A DNA stretch of 32,534 bases from DATMXT01 sp035560415 (lineage in GTDB: Bacteria > Bacillota > Clostridia > Oscillospirales > Feifaniaceae), in the NCBI GenBank assembly GCA_035560415.1, contig DATMZG010000002.1, forward strand, positions 1-32,534. The letters run 5' to 3'. A program made the translations under genes and the position numbers. This document shows positions 1 through 7,621 of the stretch, piece by piece (the stretch's first letter is position 1; every line of letters starts with the position of its first letter). The notes under the pieces are model-generated. The model had not been told where the DNA came from, did no database searches, and saw only the letters and a program-made list of their open reading frames with translations.

Positions 1-102
1 AAAATAAGGTGAGTCAAATGCCGCCCGCGAGCGCGAATTCACTTCGCGCGGGAAGGGCACCGCTCACTTGGCGGAAAACCCTCAGGTTTTTCGACATTCA
101 AA
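1..102. other. Left-edge non-coding DNA with two small hairpins
   Basis: No convincing gene is seen here. Two hairpins are readable. The first pairs GCGCGAA (31-37) with TTCGCGC (43-49) around a 5-nt loop, extended by CCC/GGG across a bulge. The second pairs AAAACC (75-80) with GGTTTT (85-90) around CTCA. The perfect terminator stem at 103-128 follows directly. The cluster of three stems could be the 3' end of a unit lying outside the window. Confidence 0.4.
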
Positions 103-133
103 CGGCGCGGGGACAAGTCCCCGCGCCGCTTTT
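103..133. terminator. Strong hairpin, probable bidirectional terminator
   Basis: A perfect 12-bp GC-rich stem (CGGCGCGGGGAC at 103-114 with its complement at 117-128) is followed on the + strand by CTTTTA. On the - strand it lies 19 nt past the amidohydrolase stop codon and is followed by only a short TTT. It can therefore end the leftward amidohydrolase transcript and any rightward transcript entering from outside the window. Confidence 0.65.
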
Positions 134-147
134 ATCAGATGTGTAAA

Positions 148-1749
148 TCAGGCTTTCTTATATGTCGCGCTGCCGCCCATGTAGGTCGCGACGGGGCGCA
201 CATCCTTGATCTCATCCGCGGGAATTTCAAAGATGTCGCGGTCGAGCACCACGAAGTCGGCCAAAAAGCCCTCCTTGAGCCTGCCGCGGCGGGCCTCGTC
301 GTTGCAGCAGAAGGCGCTCGCCGCCGTGTAGTTGTCAATGGCGGTATAGATGTCGACTCTCTCGTGGGGCAGATAGACCTCGTCGCCCTCAAGTCCCTTG
401 CGGGTGACGGCGCAATGGAGGTTGTTGTAGGGGTTCAAATCCTCCACCGGGCAGTCGGTGCCGTAGGAGAGGTGGACGCCCATGCGGCTCAGGGTGCCGA
501 AGGCGTAGGAGGTCTCGGCGAGTTCATCCCCGACGCGGTCGCGCACCATCTTCATGTCGTAGTGGATGAAAATGGGCTGAGCCAGCACCTGCACGTCGTC
601 GGCCTTAATGCGCTCCAGCATCGGCTTGTCGGTGATCTGGCAGTGGACAAGGCCGTGCCGGTTGGGATTCTTGCCGTCCTTGATGACTTTGTGGTAGCTG
701 TCCAGCACCATCTCGACTGCGCCGTCGCCGATGCAGTGGGTCACGACGCCGTAGCCGGCGGCGTCCGCCATGCGCACAAATTCGTCGAAGACGTCGTCGG
801 GCAGCGTCTTGATGCCGACGGCCTTGGGGTCGTCGGCGTACTTGCCGCGCAGCAGCGCCGTGCGGGCGCCCAGGGAACCGTCGACAAAGAGCTTGAGGGG
901 GCCGACCTGCACGAGGTCGTTGTTCTTTGCCCGCTCGTCCGCTTCAATGAACTTGGCGAAGACGGCCGGGGTGACAAAGCCGCACTGGCCGTAGTACCGG
1001 GCGGAGAGCTCGCCGCGGCTCTCTAAGAGCCGCAGGGCCGCCAGCATCTCGGCGCAGTTGTTCTCGGCCACGTCGTTGCTCTGTAAGGTGGTCAGGCCCA
1101 TTGAGGCGGCGTAGTCCATGGCGGCTTTGAGCTCGGCCGCAAAGGTCTCGGCGACCGGCTGGGGCATGACTCTGGAGAGCATGTCGGTGCCGTGCTCGTA
1201 GAAAATGCCGTCGGGCTCGCCGTTTTCCTCACGGCCGATCTGGCCGCCCTCGGGGTCCTTGGCGGCGGCGGTGATGCCGAGCACCTCGAGCGCCCTGGAG
1301 TTGACCGAGGCCGCGTGGCCGCAGGCCCTGAAAAAGAAAATGGGCCGGTCGGTCGCGATTTTGTCGAGGTCATGACGGTTTGGCATGCGCTTTCCGTCGG
1401 TGAAATAGTCCTGATTCCAGCCCCAGCCGCCGAGTGATGCGCCGGTCGGCATGTCGTGCTCGGCCAGAAACTTCTTACTGCGCTCTATGAGCTCCGCCAT
1501 GGAAGTGGCGCCGTAGAGCTGGACCATGCCGAGGTTGCGGCCTAAAAGCTGAAGGTGCAGATGGCTGTCGTTAAACCCGGGGACGACGGTGCGCCCTTCG
1601 AGGTTGACGAACTCACAGGTCTCGGCAGCCGCGGCCAGCACGGCTTTACTTTTGCCGACCATCGCAATCTTTCCATCTTTGACCAGCATGGCCTCCTCAA
1701 AATGTCCGCGATCGACATAGATTTTGCCGTTTACAAATACGCTGTCCAT
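148..1749 (-). CDS. YtcJ-type metal-dependent amidohydrolase
   Basis: A 533-aa protein of the amidohydrolase superfamily, YtcJ/exoenzyme-regulatory AepA-like group. It is expected to hydrolyse a C-N bond of an amide or cyclic substrate in the cytoplasm; the substrate cannot be named. Visible signs are the metal-binding PGFNDSHLHL at residues 57-66 (His63, His65), a TDCPVED segment near residue 432 carrying the usual catalytic Asp, and the small N- and C-terminal beta-sandwich strands that flank the barrel. Length fits the family (about 530-560 aa). The ATG at 1749 follows an AAGGAGG ribosome binding site. It lies downstream of the adenine deaminase gene on the same strand, but the 109-bp gap carries its own promoter, so it may be an independent unit in a shared nucleobase or amide degradation neighbourhood. 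Confidence 0.85.
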   Translation of the reverse strand: MDSVFVNGKIYVDRGHFEEAMLVKDGKIAMVGKSKAVLAAAAETCEFVNLEGRTVVPGFNDSHLHLQLLGRNLGMVQLYGATSMAELIERSKKFLAEHDMPTGASLGGWGWNQDYFTDGKRMPNRHDLDKIATDRPIFFFRACGHAASVNSRALEVLGITAAAKDPEGGQIGREENGEPDGIFYEHGTDMLSRVMPQPVAETFAAELKAAMDYAASMGLTTLQSNDVAENNCAEMLAALRLLESRGELSARYYGQCGFVTPAVFAKFIEADERAKNNDLVQVGPLKLFVDGSLGARTALLRGKYADDPKAVGIKTLPDDVFDEFVRMADAAGYGVVTHCIGDGAVEMVLDSYHKVIKDGKNPNRHGLVHCQITDKPMLERIKADDVQVLAQPIFIHYDMKMVRDRVGDELAETSYAFGTLSRMGVHLSYGTDCPVEDLNPYNNLHCAVTRKGLEGDEVYLPHERVDIYTAIDNYTAASAFCCNDEARRGRLKEGFLADFVVLDRDIFEIPADEIKDVRPVATYMGGSATYKKA

Positions 1750-1794
1750 AGTGCCCTCCTTGTGAGAATTTTTTTATAGGGGTAACTAAAGCCA

Positions 1795-1803
1795 AGTATA
1801 ACA
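1795..1803 (-). promoter_or_regulatory. Extended -10 promoter of the amidohydrolase gene
   Basis: Read on the - strand there is TGT-TATACT, an extended -10 element (TATACT at 1800-1795, TG at 1803-1802), about 45 nt upstream of the ATG at 1749. No good -35 hexamer is visible at 16-18 bp, which suits an extended -10 promoter or an activator-dependent one. It abuts the inverted repeat at 1803-1837. Confidence 0.5.
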
Positions 1804-1837
1804 CGCAATTCATAAAAATGGAATTGAAAAATTGCGT
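1803..1837. promoter_or_regulatory. Inverted repeat, candidate operator of the amidohydrolase gene
   Basis: ACGCAATT (1803-1810) and AATTGCGT (1830-1837) form a perfect 8-bp inverted repeat, with a nested pair AATTC/GAATT inside it. The centre is 1820, which places it over the -15 to -49 region of the predicted leftward promoter. It has no adjoining T-run, so a terminator role is less likely than a protein-binding site. No candidate regulator gene lies next to it. Confidence 0.45.
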
Positions 1838-1858
1838 TTACAAAAAATAATTTAGCCT

Positions 1859-3616
1859 TTACGGGAAAATGGGGATCAGACGCTTATGCATGACGTCGAC
1901 AAGGCCTAAGTCGCTGAACTTGGCCGTCGGGATGACGGGCAGCGCCATCGTCGCAATGCGCAGCACCGGATTCGGGGAGGAGATGCCGGCCTCCCGCAGC
2001 GCCTCTTTCAGCGCCTCGGCTGCCGCCGCAAGCGCTTCGGGCGCCGCCGTCGTTATGAGGCCGCCGACCGGCAGGGGCAGCAGCGTCACGGCGCCGCCTT
2101 CAACGTAACACATGCCGCCGCCGCAGGTTTCAAGCGCCCTGACGGCCGCGTACCCCTCCTCGGGCGTGTGGTAGACGACGCAGAGGTTGTGGCAGTCGTG
2201 GGAGACGGTCGAGGCGTTGGCACCCTTTTTAAGCCCAAAGCCCCGCACGACGCCGAGGGTCCGGTTGCCCTTCCCGTAGCGGTTTAAAATCATCACATGG
2301 GCGAGGCCGCCGTCCCCCGAGAGGTCGACACAGCCGTCCCTGACCGGCAGGGTCTCGCGCACGCAGTCCGTGAGGGAGCCCCCGGGGGAGCGGTAGGTCA
2401 GCACATTGACGTCGACTTGACCTTCACGGGGAGCTTTGAGCAAAAAGTCCGCCGGCGTCAGCGCAGGCAGGCGCAGCGTGTTCTTCTCCTCAATCGGGTA
2501 GGCGCGGGGCGGAATCTCCTCGGTCAGCCGCCCGGACTTGGCGACCACCTTGCCCCCATAGATGACGGTGTCGATGTGGAAGGAGGCGAGGTCGTCACAG
2601 AGCAGCATGTCGGCGGTATAGCCCGGGGCGACGGCCCCGATGTTCTCGAGGTTTGCGGCCCTGGCCGGATTCAAAGTGGCGCACCGCACGGCGTCGACGC
2701 CGGACAGCCCCGCCCGCACCGCTGCCCGCACGACCTCGTCCATATGCCCGAGCGTCATGTTGTCGGCCGTCTCGCGGTCGTCGGAGCACAGGCACAGGCT
2801 GTCGGTATATTTGAACTGCCGCACCCCCATGACAATTTGTTCAACGTTTTTCGCCATCGAGCTGTGCCGGGCGTCGACCGCCATGCCGTTTCGGATTTTG
2901 TAGGCGGCGTCCTCGGCACTCCTCGTCTCGTGGCAGGTCTTGGGCCCGCCCGCAATGTAGGCCGACAGCTGCCTGCCCACGCCGATGGGGGCGTGGCCCT
3001 GTATGTAGAGCCCGCACTCGCGGGCCGCCGCAATGATGTCCATCATGCGGGGGTCGCCCTCCGCGACGCCCACAAAGTCCATGACCTCGGCAAGGCCGAC
3101 GACCCTTTGCAGCTTTGCAAGGCGGCGCACAGTCTCCCCGTCAAACTCGGCGCCGGCCGTCTCGAGGCCCGGCACTGCCGGCACGCAGGAGGGGATGTCG
3201 ATGAGCTGCCGCATGGGTAGCCCCTCGCCCGCGTCGTGCATGTAGACGACGGCCTCCTCGCCTAAGACGTTTGCGAGCTCGTGCGGGTCGGTGATCATGG
3301 TCGTGGTGCCGCGGGGGACGACCGACGCGGCAAACCGCCAAGGCACCAGCATGGAGCTCTCAATGTGGGCGTGGGCGTCGACAAAGCCGGGAATGAGGTA
3401 CCGGCCCTCGCCGTCCAGATATGCCGCCGCCTCCTCGGGACTCACGGCGAAGTGGTCGACATGCGCGACAAAGCCGTCCTTGATGTAGACGACGGCGGGG
3501 TAGACCTCGCCCGAAAAGACGTTGACAAATTTCACATTGAATAGGGCGAGGTCGGCGGGCGTCCGGCCCGCGGCCGCGTCAATCAGGGCTTTGATGTCCT
3601 TGGGTTCAACTCTCAA
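1859..3616 (-). CDS. ade: Adenine deaminase
   Basis: A 585-aa AdeC-type adenine deaminase, converting adenine to hypoxanthine and ammonia in purine salvage or degradation. Numbered from the TTG start, the metal site is PGFVDAHAHIESSM at 76-89 (His82, His84), followed by TDPHE at 109-113, GHAP at 207-210 and CSDDRE at 277-282; the C-terminal domain ends with the family-like PVIP and LGLVDV segments. The open frame extends upstream to 3706, but that would overlap the preceding radical SAM gene by 74 bp. A TTG at 3616 has AAAGGAAG 9 nt upstream and lies 16 nt after the preceding stop, giving the normal family length, so it is chosen as the start. It is the last gene of the serine dehydratase-radical SAM-adenine deaminase operon. 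Confidence 0.92.
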   Translation of the reverse strand: MRVEPKDIKALIDAAAGRTPADLALFNVKFVNVFSGEVYPAVVYIKDGFVAHVDHFAVSPEEAAAYLDGEGRYLIPGFVDAHAHIESSMLVPWRFAASVVPRGTTTMITDPHELANVLGEEAVVYMHDAGEGLPMRQLIDIPSCVPAVPGLETAGAEFDGETVRRLAKLQRVVGLAEVMDFVGVAEGDPRMMDIIAAARECGLYIQGHAPIGVGRQLSAYIAGGPKTCHETRSAEDAAYKIRNGMAVDARHSSMAKNVEQIVMGVRQFKYTDSLCLCSDDRETADNMTLGHMDEVVRAAVRAGLSGVDAVRCATLNPARAANLENIGAVAPGYTADMLLCDDLASFHIDTVIYGGKVVAKSGRLTEEIPPRAYPIEEKNTLRLPALTPADFLLKAPREGQVDVNVLTYRSPGGSLTDCVRETLPVRDGCVDLSGDGGLAHVMILNRYGKGNRTLGVVRGFGLKKGANASTVSHDCHNLCVVYHTPEEGYAAVRALETCGGGMCYVEGGAVTLLPLPVGGLITTAAPEALAAAAEALKEALREAGISSPNPVLRIATMALPVIPTAKFSDLGLVDVMHKRLIPIFP

Positions 3617-3632
3617 AGCTTTGTACTTCCTT

Positions 3633-4487
3633 TCAATCCTCAAATTCCGGAATAAAGCTCTCGCCCACTGTGTCGCCCTCCTGAATGAAGGCTTTGGTGA
3701 CGCCAAGCGTAAGGGCGTAGCCGACGACCTCGTCGTACTCTTTTTCTGTGACGGGGCGGGAGAGCTCGGGACACCCGACGTTCGGGGTGAACTGGTTCAT
3801 GACGGACAGGTAGATTTTGTCGCCGTAGGTCTCAAATAAGTACCGGACAATGCGCTTGCTGTCCTCCGTGTGTCCCGGCAGCACGAGGTGGCGCACCATG
3901 ACGCCCCCGGTCATCATGCCGTCGCCGTCGAAAACGACCTGAGGCCGCTGCCGTACCATTTCGGCTATGGCCGATTTTGCAAAGTCCGGGTAGTCGGGGG
4001 CTGCCGAATAGCGGCCGGCGAGGCCCGCGTCCATGTACTTGAAGTCGGGCAGCCAGACCTGCACCAGCCCCTCAAGCTCCGCGACGCGGCGGGCCAGCTC
4101 ATAGCCGCCGGTGTTCCAGACGACCGGAATTTTGGGCCGGGTCATGCGCAGCGCCTCAATGATTTGAGGCTGGTAGTGGGTCGGGGTGACGAGGTTTAAA
4201 TTGTGCACCCCCTCGGCTTCAAGCTGCCGGAAGGCCCCCGCCAGCGCCTCCACCGTCATGGCGCGCCCCGCCTGTCCCCTTGAAATTTTGCGGTTCTGGC
4301 AGTAGGCGCACCCGAGGGAACAGCCCGAGAAAAAGACGGCCCCGCTGCCCTTCTCGCCTGAAATGCAGGGCTCCTCCCACATGTGGGGGGCGGCCCTCGC
4401 CACCCGAAGCGTACTTGTCACCCCGCAGCGGCCGGGAGAAAGCGCGCGGTCGGCCCCGCACATGCGGGGACAGAGCGTACAGGTCAT
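3633..4487 (-). CDS. PflX-type radical SAM protein
   Basis: A 284-aa radical SAM protein of the pyruvate-formate-lyase-activating-enzyme-like PflX group (COG1313). The cluster motif is CSLGCAYC (Cys56, Cys60, Cys63), binding the 4Fe-4S cluster that cleaves S-adenosylmethionine. The N-terminus carries the group's extra cysteines (Cys3, Cys6, Cys10 and Cys21, in CTLCPRMCGADR). The biochemical target of this group is not established. No glycyl radical enzyme is encoded in the window, so calling it a true PFL activase would be unsafe. It sits 17 nt after the serine dehydratase alpha stop and 16 nt before adenine deaminase, so the three genes are probably cotranscribed. ATG at 4487 with GAGGGGA upstream at a slightly long spacing. 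Confidence 0.85.
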   Translation of the reverse strand: MTCTLCPRMCGADRALSPGRCGVTSTLRVARAAPHMWEEPCISGEKGSGAVFFSGCSLGCAYCQNRKISRGQAGRAMTVEALAGAFRQLEAEGVHNLNLVTPTHYQPQIIEALRMTRPKIPVVWNTGGYELARRVAELEGLVQVWLPDFKYMDAGLAGRYSAAPDYPDFAKSAIAEMVRQRPQVVFDGDGMMTGGVMVRHLVLPGHTEDSKRIVRYLFETYGDKIYLSVMNQFTPNVGCPELSRPVTEKEYDEVVGYALTLGVTKAFIQEGDTVGESFIPEFED

Positions 4488-4504
4488 ATGCTTTACAGTC
4501 CCCT

Positions 4505-5371
4505 CTATTTCATGATGGCCTTGGCCAGCATGTGGGCGGTCGGGGTTGCCGCAATGCCGCCCTTCGCGGTCTCTTTCAGGGCCGAGGGCATGAGCTTGCC
4601 GACCTCGTCCATCGCCCTGATGACCTCGTCGGCCGGAATGAGGCTCTCAATTCCGGCCAGGGCCATCGAGGCCGAGACATAGGCGCTCACGGCGCAAAAG
4701 GCGTTTCGCTTAATGCAGGGCACTTCGACGAGGCCGCCCACGGGGTCGCAGACAAGCCCCATCAGGGATTTTAAGGAGAAGGCTACGGCGTGGCCGGCCT
4801 GCAAGGGCCTCCCGCCCGCAAGCTCGACGGCCGCTGCCGCCGCCATGGCGGCGGCCGAGCCGCACTCGGCCTGACAGCCGCCGGAGGCGCCCGCAATGGA
4901 GGCGTTTTTCGCGATGACGACGCCGACGGCGCCGGCCGTGAAGAGCGCGTCGACAAGCGCCTCATCGGTATAGCCGTTCGCCTTTTGCAGCGCAAAGAGC
5001 ACGGCCGGCACAATGCCGCAGGAGCCGGCCGTCGGACAGGCCACAATGCGGCCCATCTTGGCGTTTTGCTCGGCCACGGCCAGGGCGATGGCCATCATGT
5101 CGGCAATGAGTGGACAGCCCGTGAGCAGCCCGTTTTGAATGGCCTGCTGCATGCGCACCGAGTCTCCGCCCGACAGGCCGGAGGGGGAGCGCTCGGCATT
5201 CCGCAGCCCCGCCTCGGCCGCCTCCCGCATGACCGAGAGCGCCCTTGCCATGTCGGCCCGCACGGCCTCCTCAGTGCGCTCGGTGTCGGCCACTTCGGCG
5301 GCAATGGCGGCGGCTGAGATTTTGCCCTCTCCCGCCGCGCTGAGCAAAGCGGACAGTGTATAGTGAGCCAT
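4505..5371 (-). CDS. sdaAA: L-serine dehydratase, iron-sulfur, alpha subunit
   Basis: A 288-aa alpha chain of the two-subunit, oxygen-labile 4Fe-4S L-serine ammonia-lyase, which turns L-serine into pyruvate and ammonia. Family cysteines are visible in CPTAGSCG (Cys112, Cys118), GGCQAECG (Cys166, Cys170), CDPVGG (Cys208) and VPCIKRN (Cys219). Length matches the usual alpha chain (about 290 aa). ATG at 5371 lies 9 nt after the beta-subunit stop with GGAGG in the gap, so the subunits are translated from one message. Deamination passes through an enamine (2-aminoacrylate-type) intermediate, which ties it functionally to the RidA gene nearby. Confidence 0.96.
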   Translation of the reverse strand: MAHYTLSALLSAAGEGKISAAAIAAEVADTERTEEAVRADMARALSVMREAAEAGLRNAERSPSGLSGGDSVRMQQAIQNGLLTGCPLIADMMAIALAVAEQNAKMGRIVACPTAGSCGIVPAVLFALQKANGYTDEALVDALFTAGAVGVVIAKNASIAGASGGCQAECGSAAAMAAAAAVELAGGRPLQAGHAVAFSLKSLMGLVCDPVGGLVEVPCIKRNAFCAVSAYVSASMALAGIESLIPADEVIRAMDEVGKLMPSALKETAKGGIAATPTAHMLAKAIMK

Positions 5372-5380
5372 GTTTTCCTC

Positions 5381-6046
5381 CTAATCCTCAATTTTGGGCA
5401 GCCGGATGGCCCGCCGGACGTTGGGGAGTCCGCGCAGCTTGTCCTCAAGGCCCTCTGGCAGCGGGTTGTCGGTCTCCATGATGGTGACGGCCCGCCCGCC
5501 CTTTTTGTCCCGGTAGACCCGCATCGTGGCGATGTTGATGCCGTTTTCGTACATGGCGCCTGCAATGGCCGCCACGACGCCCGGCACGTCGTTTTGCATG
5601 ACGATGAGGGTCTCCATTTTGCCGGTGTATTCAATCGCAAAGGCGTTGACCTGCGTGACGACGATGTTCCCGCCGCCGACCGACCGGCCGACGAGGGTGA
5701 GGGCCCGGCCCTCCCTGCCCTTTAAGTTGATTTGAAGGGTGTTGGGGTGGTCCGGCTGCTCCCTCGAGACCGTAAAGACAGTTTCCATGCCGGCCTTGTC
5801 GGCCCATTTGGCGCTTTCGGGAATCCTGCTGTCCTCGGGCGCAAAGTCGAGAAGCCCCGCCAGCACCGCCCGGTCGGTGCCGTGGCCCTTATAAGTGTCG
5901 GCAAAGGAGCCGAAGAGCACGATTTCGGCCTCGGCGACAGGCTGCCCCAAAAGTCTGCGGGCGACCCGGGCCAGGCGCAGGGCGCCTGCCGTGTGGGAGC
6001 TCGAGGGGCCGACCATCACGGGGCCGATGATATCGAAAATTGACAC
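5381..6046 (-). CDS. sdaAB: L-serine dehydratase, iron-sulfur, beta subunit
   Basis: A 221-aa beta chain of the iron-sulfur L-serine dehydratase. The N-terminal part has the family signature GPSSSHTAG at 13-21, and an ACT regulatory domain runs from about residue 145 to the end (TLIVMQNDVPGV, then a YENGINIATMRV segment). The start is a GTG at 6046 with GAGGTGAG upstream. It is the first gene of the leftward operon sdaAB-sdaAA-radical SAM-adenine deaminase and is driven from the divergent promoter region it shares with the oxidoreductase gene at 6164. Confidence 0.96.
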   Translation of the reverse strand: MSIFDIIGPVMVGPSSSHTAGALRLARVARRLLGQPVAEAEIVLFGSFADTYKGHGTDRAVLAGLLDFAPEDSRIPESAKWADKAGMETVFTVSREQPDHPNTLQINLKGREGRALTLVGRSVGGGNIVVTQVNAFAIEYTGKMETLIVMQNDVPGVVAAIAGAMYENGINIATMRVYRDKKGGRAVTIMETDNPLPEGLEDKLRGLPNVRRAIRLPKIED

Positions 6047-6067
6047 GCGGACTCACCTCCTCTCCTC

Positions 6068-6096
6068 AGTTTAGTCCAAATGGCAAAAAAACGCAA
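6068..6096 (-). promoter_or_regulatory. Predicted promoter of the serine dehydratase operon
   Basis: On the - strand there is TTGCGT (6096-6091), a 17-bp spacer and TAAACT (6073-6068). Matches to the sigma-A consensus are moderate (3/6 and 4/6), but position and spacing fit the GTG at 6046. Its -35 lies 8 bp from the -35 of the opposite promoter. Confidence 0.5.
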
Positions 6097-6104
6097 ATGG
6101 GACT

Positions 6105-6132
6105 TTGATTTTTTGCGCGGCGGTGGTACAAT
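6105..6132 (+). promoter_or_regulatory. Predicted promoter of the oxidoreductase gene
   Basis: TTGATT (6105-6110), a 16-bp spacer and TACAAT (6127-6132), with an extended -10 TGG just upstream. Transcription would start near 6139, which excludes the in-frame ATGs at 6080 and 6131 and supports translation from the ATG at 6164. Confidence 0.6.
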
Positions 6133-6163
6133 GATACATATAAAAATCACAGGAGATAAGCCT

Positions 6164-7129
6164 ATGCTTTATTTGACAAAAGAGGATATGATCAAGGTCT
6201 TTTCCATGGCCGACGCGTTTGACGCCATGGCAAAGGCCTTCGCGATGTACTCGTCGGGCGAGGCCGATGTGCCGCTTCGCACCGGCATAGGGACGAAAAA
6301 AGTGAAGGGGGACGCCCTCTTCATGCCGGCTCTGGCCGGAGACGCCCTGGGCGTCAAAATCGTGTCGGTCTTCCCCGGCAACGCCGCGCTCGGAAAACCG
6401 GCGACGCCGGCCACCATGGTGGTCATGGACGCCTCAACCGGCGAAGTGGTCTGCCTCATGGACGGCACTTATCTGACCCAAATTCGCACGGCGGCAGGCG
6501 CCGGGCTTGCCATTAAGCTCTTAGCAAACAAGGGCGCAAAGACGGGGGCCTTGCTCGGCCTTGGCGGACAGGCCCACTGCCAGCTTCTGGCCATGCTCGA
6601 AGGGGCACCGACACTCACCGAAGTGCGGGTATTTGACATTGACCCCGCCCGCCGCGAGGCCTTTGCCAAGGAGCATGAAGAGCTTGTCGCCATCCGCCCC
6701 GCTGCCACTGCCGACGAGGCGGTCGAGGGGGCCGACGTCGTCACGACGGTGACGACGGCCAAAAAGCCGGTCTTCAAAGCCGAGTCGGTCAAAAAAGGCG
6801 CCCATGTCGGCGGCATCGGCTCTTTCACGCCGGAAATGCAGGAGATGCCGGAGGCGCTTGTCACGGGGTGCGACCTTCTGGTCTTCGACACGGCAGACGG
6901 CGTCATGAGCGAGGCCGGCGACATTCTCACGCCCAAGAACAAAGGGCTTTTTGCCGGGCGGAGCCTCGATGTTGAAATGGGGCATGTCGTCATGGGCAAA
7001 TACCGGCGGGAGTCGCAGGACTGGGTCACGGTCTACAAGGCGGTCGGCAGCGGCGTCATGGACGTCGTCGCGGCGGCGGCCATTTACGAGCGGGCAAAGG
7101 CCATCGGGGCGGGGCAGCCCTTCGGCTGA
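6164..7129 (+). CDS. Ornithine cyclodeaminase / mu-crystallin family oxidoreductase
   Basis: A 321-aa NAD(P)-dependent enzyme of the ornithine cyclodeaminase/mu-crystallin family. Members interconvert amino acids, imines and keto acids (ornithine to proline, alanine dehydrogenase, cyclic ketimine reductase), and sequence alone does not fix the substrate. Visible features are the YLTQIRTAA segment (103-111), the Rossmann loop GLGGQAHCQ (132-140) and the late AVGSGVMDVVAA segment typical of the fold. ATG at 6164 is chosen because AGGAG lies 8 nt upstream and the predicted transcript begins at about 6139; the open frame reaches back to 6080. It stands divergent to the serine dehydratase operon and 97 bp before ridA, which has its own promoter. 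Confidence 0.88.
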   Translation: MLYLTKEDMIKVFSMADAFDAMAKAFAMYSSGEADVPLRTGIGTKKVKGDALFMPALAGDALGVKIVSVFPGNAALGKPATPATMVVMDASTGEVVCLMDGTYLTQIRTAAGAGLAIKLLANKGAKTGALLGLGGQAHCQLLAMLEGAPTLTEVRVFDIDPARREAFAKEHEELVAIRPAATADEAVEGADVVTTVTTAKKPVFKAESVKKGAHVGGIGSFTPEMQEMPEALVTGCDLLVFDTADGVMSEAGDILTPKNKGLFAGRSLDVEMGHVVMGKYRRESQDWVTVYKAVGSGVMDVVAAAAIYERAKAIGAGQPFG

Positions 7130-7156
7130 GTGTCATGCGTGTCAAAAGTTTTTTAG

Positions 7157-7185
7157 TTGCTTCGGCAGCGGCCCGGTGATATACT
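7157..7185 (+). promoter_or_regulatory. Predicted promoter of ridA and the C-S lyase gene
   Basis: TTGCTT (7157-7162), a 17-bp spacer and TATACT (7180-7185), with TGA upstream of the -10 as an extended element. It lies 41 nt upstream of the RidA ATG. An ATG at 7157 in the same frame overlaps the -35 box and is rejected as start. Confidence 0.65.
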
Positions 7186-7225
7186 GTTGTCGGGAATATT
7201 TGTAAAGAAACGGAGAGTGGAAATC

Positions 7226-7603
7226 ATGAAAGAGCAAGTCAAAACCACCGGCGCACCCGCCGCCATCGGCCCCTATTCGCAGGGCATCAAGGCGGCCGGC
7301 CTTGTCTTTGTGTCGGGCCAGCTTCCCATAAACCCCGAGACAGGCGCATTCCCCAGCGGCATTGAGGCCCAGACCGAGCAGTCCATCAAAAACTGCAAGG
7401 CCATTCTCGAGGGCGCGGGTTCCTCCATCGCCAACGTCGTCAAGACGACGGTTTTCCTCAAGGATATGAATGATTTTGCCGCAATGAACGGCGTATATGC
7501 AAAGTTCTTCACCGAGCCCTTTCCGGCGCGCGCAGCCGTCGAGGTCGCACGCCTGCCCAAGGATGCGATGGTCGAGGTTGAGTGTATCGCGGTCGCCGAA
7601 TAA
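7226..7603 (+). CDS. ridA: RidA family enamine/imine deaminase
   Basis: A 125-aa RidA (YjgF/YER057c/UK114) protein, which hydrolyses reactive enamines and imines such as 2-aminoacrylate to the keto acid and ammonia. The signature is intact: GPYSQ near the N-terminus, SGQLPINPETG, and the C-terminal PFPARAAVEVARLP stretch with the substrate-binding Arg, then VEVE. The ATG at 7226 follows CGGAGAG. The gene is 18 nt upstream of the PLP-dependent C-S lyase gene and close to serine dehydratase; both enzyme types release 2-aminoacrylate, so a detoxifying role here is well supported by context. Confidence 0.95.
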   Translation: MKEQVKTTGAPAAIGPYSQGIKAAGLVFVSGQLPINPETGAFPSGIEAQTEQSIKNCKAILEGAGSSIANVVKTTVFLKDMNDFAAMNGVYAKFFTEPFPARAAVEVARLPKDAMVEVECIAVAE

Positions 7604-7621
7604 TAATCAGGAGGAAAAGAC

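Noticed and set aside
139..1026. Long + strand open frame opposite the YtcJ-type amidohydrolase
   Set aside because: It is antisense to a gene with clear family motifs; long antisense frames are common in GC-rich DNA. It has a low-complexity Val/Ala/His-rich composition. The same holds for 2297-3220 (+), 8961-10418 (-), 10525-11346 (-) and 7949-8848 (-).
3617..3706. N-terminal extension of adenine deaminase
   Set aside because: It would overlap the radical SAM gene by 74 bp and has no family counterpart; the TTG at 3616 has a good binding site.
6080..6163. Upstream in-frame starts for the oxidoreductase (6080 and 6131)
   Set aside because: They overlap the predicted promoter and lack a ribosome binding site; the family N-terminus begins at the ATG at 6164.
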